A stretch of 6,659 nucleotides of DNA from Spongiibacteraceae bacterium (GTDB taxonomy: Bacteria; Pseudomonadota; Gammaproteobacteria; Pseudomonadales; PIVM01): NCBI GenBank assembly GCA_030618505.1, contig JAUXDF010000185.1, positions 1-6,659 on the forward strand, written 5' to 3'. The position numbers were made by a program, and so were the translations under genes. Shown here piece by piece: positions 5,011 through 6,659 of the stretch (its first letter is position 1; each line of letters opens with the position of its first letter). The notes under the pieces are model-generated. The model made no database searches. It was not told the origin of the DNA and saw nothing but the letters and a program-made list of their open reading frames with translations.

Positions 5011-6659
5011 ATGCCGGAATATAATGCTCCCGTTCGCGATATGCGCTTTGTACTCCATGAGGTATTTGAGGCGGAAACCGTCTGGTCTTCAATGGTGGGT
5101 ACCGCCGAAGTTAATGCTGAGCTGGCAGATACTATTTTAGAGGAAGGCGCAAAAATTACCGCCAATCTTATAGCGCCGTTAAATAGCTCTGGTGATGAGG
5201 AAGGCGTGAGCTGGGACAACGGTGAGGTCACCACGCCGGCGGGCTTCAAAGAGGCGTTTAAAGTTTTTGCAGACAGCGCCTGGGTTGGTCTGAACGGCAA
5301 TCCTGACTTTGGCGGCCAGGGCATGCCAAAAATGCTAACGATCTTATTTGAGGAAATGCTGCACTCCGCCAACAATTCATTTTGTCTTTACTCGATACTG
5401 ACGGCTGGCGCGGCCCTGGCCATTGATGCCCATGCCAGCGAAGAGCTTAAGTCTACCTATCTGCCTAAAATGTACAGTGGCGAGTGGACCGGAGCAATGG
5501 GCTTAACAGAATCACATTCAGGCTCAGACCTGGGTATTATTCGCAGCAAGGCAATTGATAATGGTGATGGGTCCTACTCGATCAGCGGGACTAAAATATT
5601 TATCACTGGTGGTGATCACGATTTAAGTGACAACATCATTCACCTTGTGCTGGCAAAGCTTCCCGATGCGCCGGCCGGCCCTAAAGGGATCTCACTATTT
5701 TTGGTGTCAAAGTTTTTACTCAACGAAGATGGTAGTTCGGGTGAGCGCAATGGCGTTAATTGCGGCTCTATTGAGCACAAAATGGGTATTAACGCCTCGT
5801 CCACTTGTGTGCTGAATTTTGATGGTTCAAAAGGTTATCTTGTTGGCGAGTTAAATCAGGGACTTAGCTGTATGTTTACGATGATGAACTATGAGCGTTT
5901 ATCTGTGGGCATTCAGGGTTTGGGTTGCAGTGAAGCTTCCTATCAGGGGGCAAGAAGCTATGCAAAGGAGAGGCTGCAAGGTCGCTCGCCAGCAGGTGCA
6001 GTCAATAAGGAAAAAGAAGCGGATCCGATTATTGTCCACCCTGATGTGCGGCGCATGCTGTTAACACAAAAAGCGTTTATTGAAGCGGGCAGGGCGTTTG
6101 GAGTTTATGTAGGTATGCAGCTGGACTGTGCCAAATTTGCTGAGGGTGAGAAACAGCAACGCGGCGCCGATCTTGTTGCGTTACTGACACCCGTGGCAAA
6201 AGCCTTTCTCACTGACAAGGGTTTGGACTGTTGCGTGCTGGGTCAACAGGTCTTGGGTGGTCATGGTTATATCCGCGAATGGGGAATGGAGCAGTTGGTG
6301 CGAGACGTGCGCATCTCGCAGATCTACGAGGGTACGAACGGCATTCAGGCGCTCGATTTGATGGGGCGTAAAGTTGTTGCCAATAAAGGCAAATTTGTCG
6401 AGTTATTTGTCGATGATATATCTGAGTTCATTGCTGCCAATGGAAATAATGCCGACATAGAAGAGTTTATTGTTGCGCTACAGGAAACTGTTCAGTTATT
6501 GCAGGAAACCAGTGCGGTGGTGATAAGTAATGCGGCAGAGAATCGCGCTGAAATTGGTGCGGCTTCAGTGGAGTACCTGCACTTGTTTGGCTATACCGCC
6601 TTTGCCTACATGTGGGCAAGGATGGCTGCAGTGGCATCCACTAAACAGCAGCAGGATGA
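5011..6659 (+). CDS. Second large acyl-CoA dehydrogenase, tandem paralogue (3' end cut off)
   Basis: The frame is open from ATG 5011 to the last base of the window (549 full codons plus two bases), with no internal stop. By comparison with the 602-residue upstream paralogue, only about 50 C-terminal residues are missing. It starts MPEYNAPVRDMRFVLHEV, the same N-terminal extension. Flavin/substrate motif: GLTESHSGSDLG (164-175). Shared blocks with the upstream enzyme include SGTKIFI, NCGSIEHKMGI, ADPIIVHPDVRRML, GGHGYIRE-GMEQLVRD and YEGTNGIQALDL, with expected catalytic base E440. Divergence is greatest around residues 18-35, in the loop after KEKEAD, and beyond residue 455. The reaction should be the same (acyl-CoA to enoyl-CoA, electrons to ETF), but the substrate range probably differs. 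ACAGG at 4996-5000 is a modest ribosome site 10 bases before ATG. The small open frames inside it on either strand are shadows. Confidence 0.94.
   Translation, partial: MPEYNAPVRDMRFVLHEVFEAETVWSSMVGTAEVNAELADTILEEGAKITANLIAPLNSSGDEEGVSWDNGEVTTPAGFKEAFKVFADSAWVGLNGNPDFGGQGMPKMLTILFEEMLHSANNSFCLYSILTAGAALAIDAHASEELKSTYLPKMYSGEWTGAMGLTESHSGSDLGIIRSKAIDNGDGSYSISGTKIFITGGDHDLSDNIIHLVLAKLPDAPAGPKGISLFLVSKFLLNEDGSSGERNGVNCGSIEHKMGINASSTCVLNFDGSKGYLVGELNQGLSCMFTMMNYERLSVGIQGLGCSEASYQGARSYAKERLQGRSPAGAVNKEKEADPIIVHPDVRRMLLTQKAFIEAGRAFGVYVGMQLDCAKFAEGEKQQRGADLVALLTPVAKAFLTDKGLDCCVLGQQVLGGHGYIREWGMEQLVRDVRISQIYEGTNGIQALDLMGRKVVANKGKFVELFVDDISEFIAANGNNADIEEFIVALQETVQLLQETSAVVISNAAENRAEIGAASVEYLHLFGYTAFAYMWARMAAVASTKQQQD

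Noticed and set aside
4986..5375. 129-codon minus-strand open frame at the start of the second acyl-CoA dehydrogenase
   Set aside because: The plus-strand frame is open to the window end and matches its paralogue throughout, so the antisense frame is a shadow.
5627..5815. 62-codon plus-strand open frame
   Set aside because: Out-of-frame shadow inside the second acyl-CoA dehydrogenase.

Overview
The window looks like a chromosomal segment of a gammaproteobacterium, probably a marine Cellvibrionales/Pseudomonadales-type organism. This rests on moderate base composition, clear similarity to Pseudomonas-type families, and gene order. From memory, in Pseudomonas the bioC-bioD end of the biotin cluster is also followed by small uncharacterised genes and then ~600-residue acyl-CoA dehydrogenases; this was not checked by search. 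All genes lie on the plus strand. I see no tRNA, rRNA, CRISPR array, transposase or convincing minus-strand gene.

Layout: (1) 1-650 is the 3' part of bioC (malonyl-ACP O-methyltransferase), cut by the window edge. (2) 647-802 is a ~156 bp non-coding palindromic element with 12 bp perfect inverted ends, lying in the bioC-bioD gap and flanked by 16/17 bp direct repeats. (3) 839-1522 is complete bioD (dethiobiotin synthetase). (4) 1523-1714 is a gene-free leader with a possible sigma-54 promoter and weak hairpins. (5) 1715-1957 encodes an 80-residue protein that looks like the N- and C-terminal (D0-type) helices of a flagellar rod/hook protein joined with no middle domain. (6) 2030-2908 encodes a SprA-related putative metalloprotease (CJM1_0395-type family) with an HEQAH zinc motif. 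(7) 2909-3096 is a regulatory-looking gap with a 24 bp palindrome, helically phased GTG-type repeats and a large stem-loop. (8) 3097-4905 is a complete acyl-CoA dehydrogenase of the large (~600 aa) family. (9) 5011-6659 is a tandem paralogue of it, open to the window end and missing only its last ~50 residues. No gene-free stretch exceeds 300 bases.

Functionally there are three modules. The first is the end of a biotin operon: BioC starts the pimeloyl arm on malonyl-ACP, and BioD makes dethiobiotin. The second is a two-gene unit of unknown role pairing a minimal flagellar-axial-like protein with a predicted zinc protease; this is the most interesting part of the window. The third is a fatty-acid beta-oxidation pair of FAD-dependent acyl-CoA dehydrogenases that probably divide substrates between them. 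The palindrome and leader structure upstream of the third module suggest that it is regulated separately.
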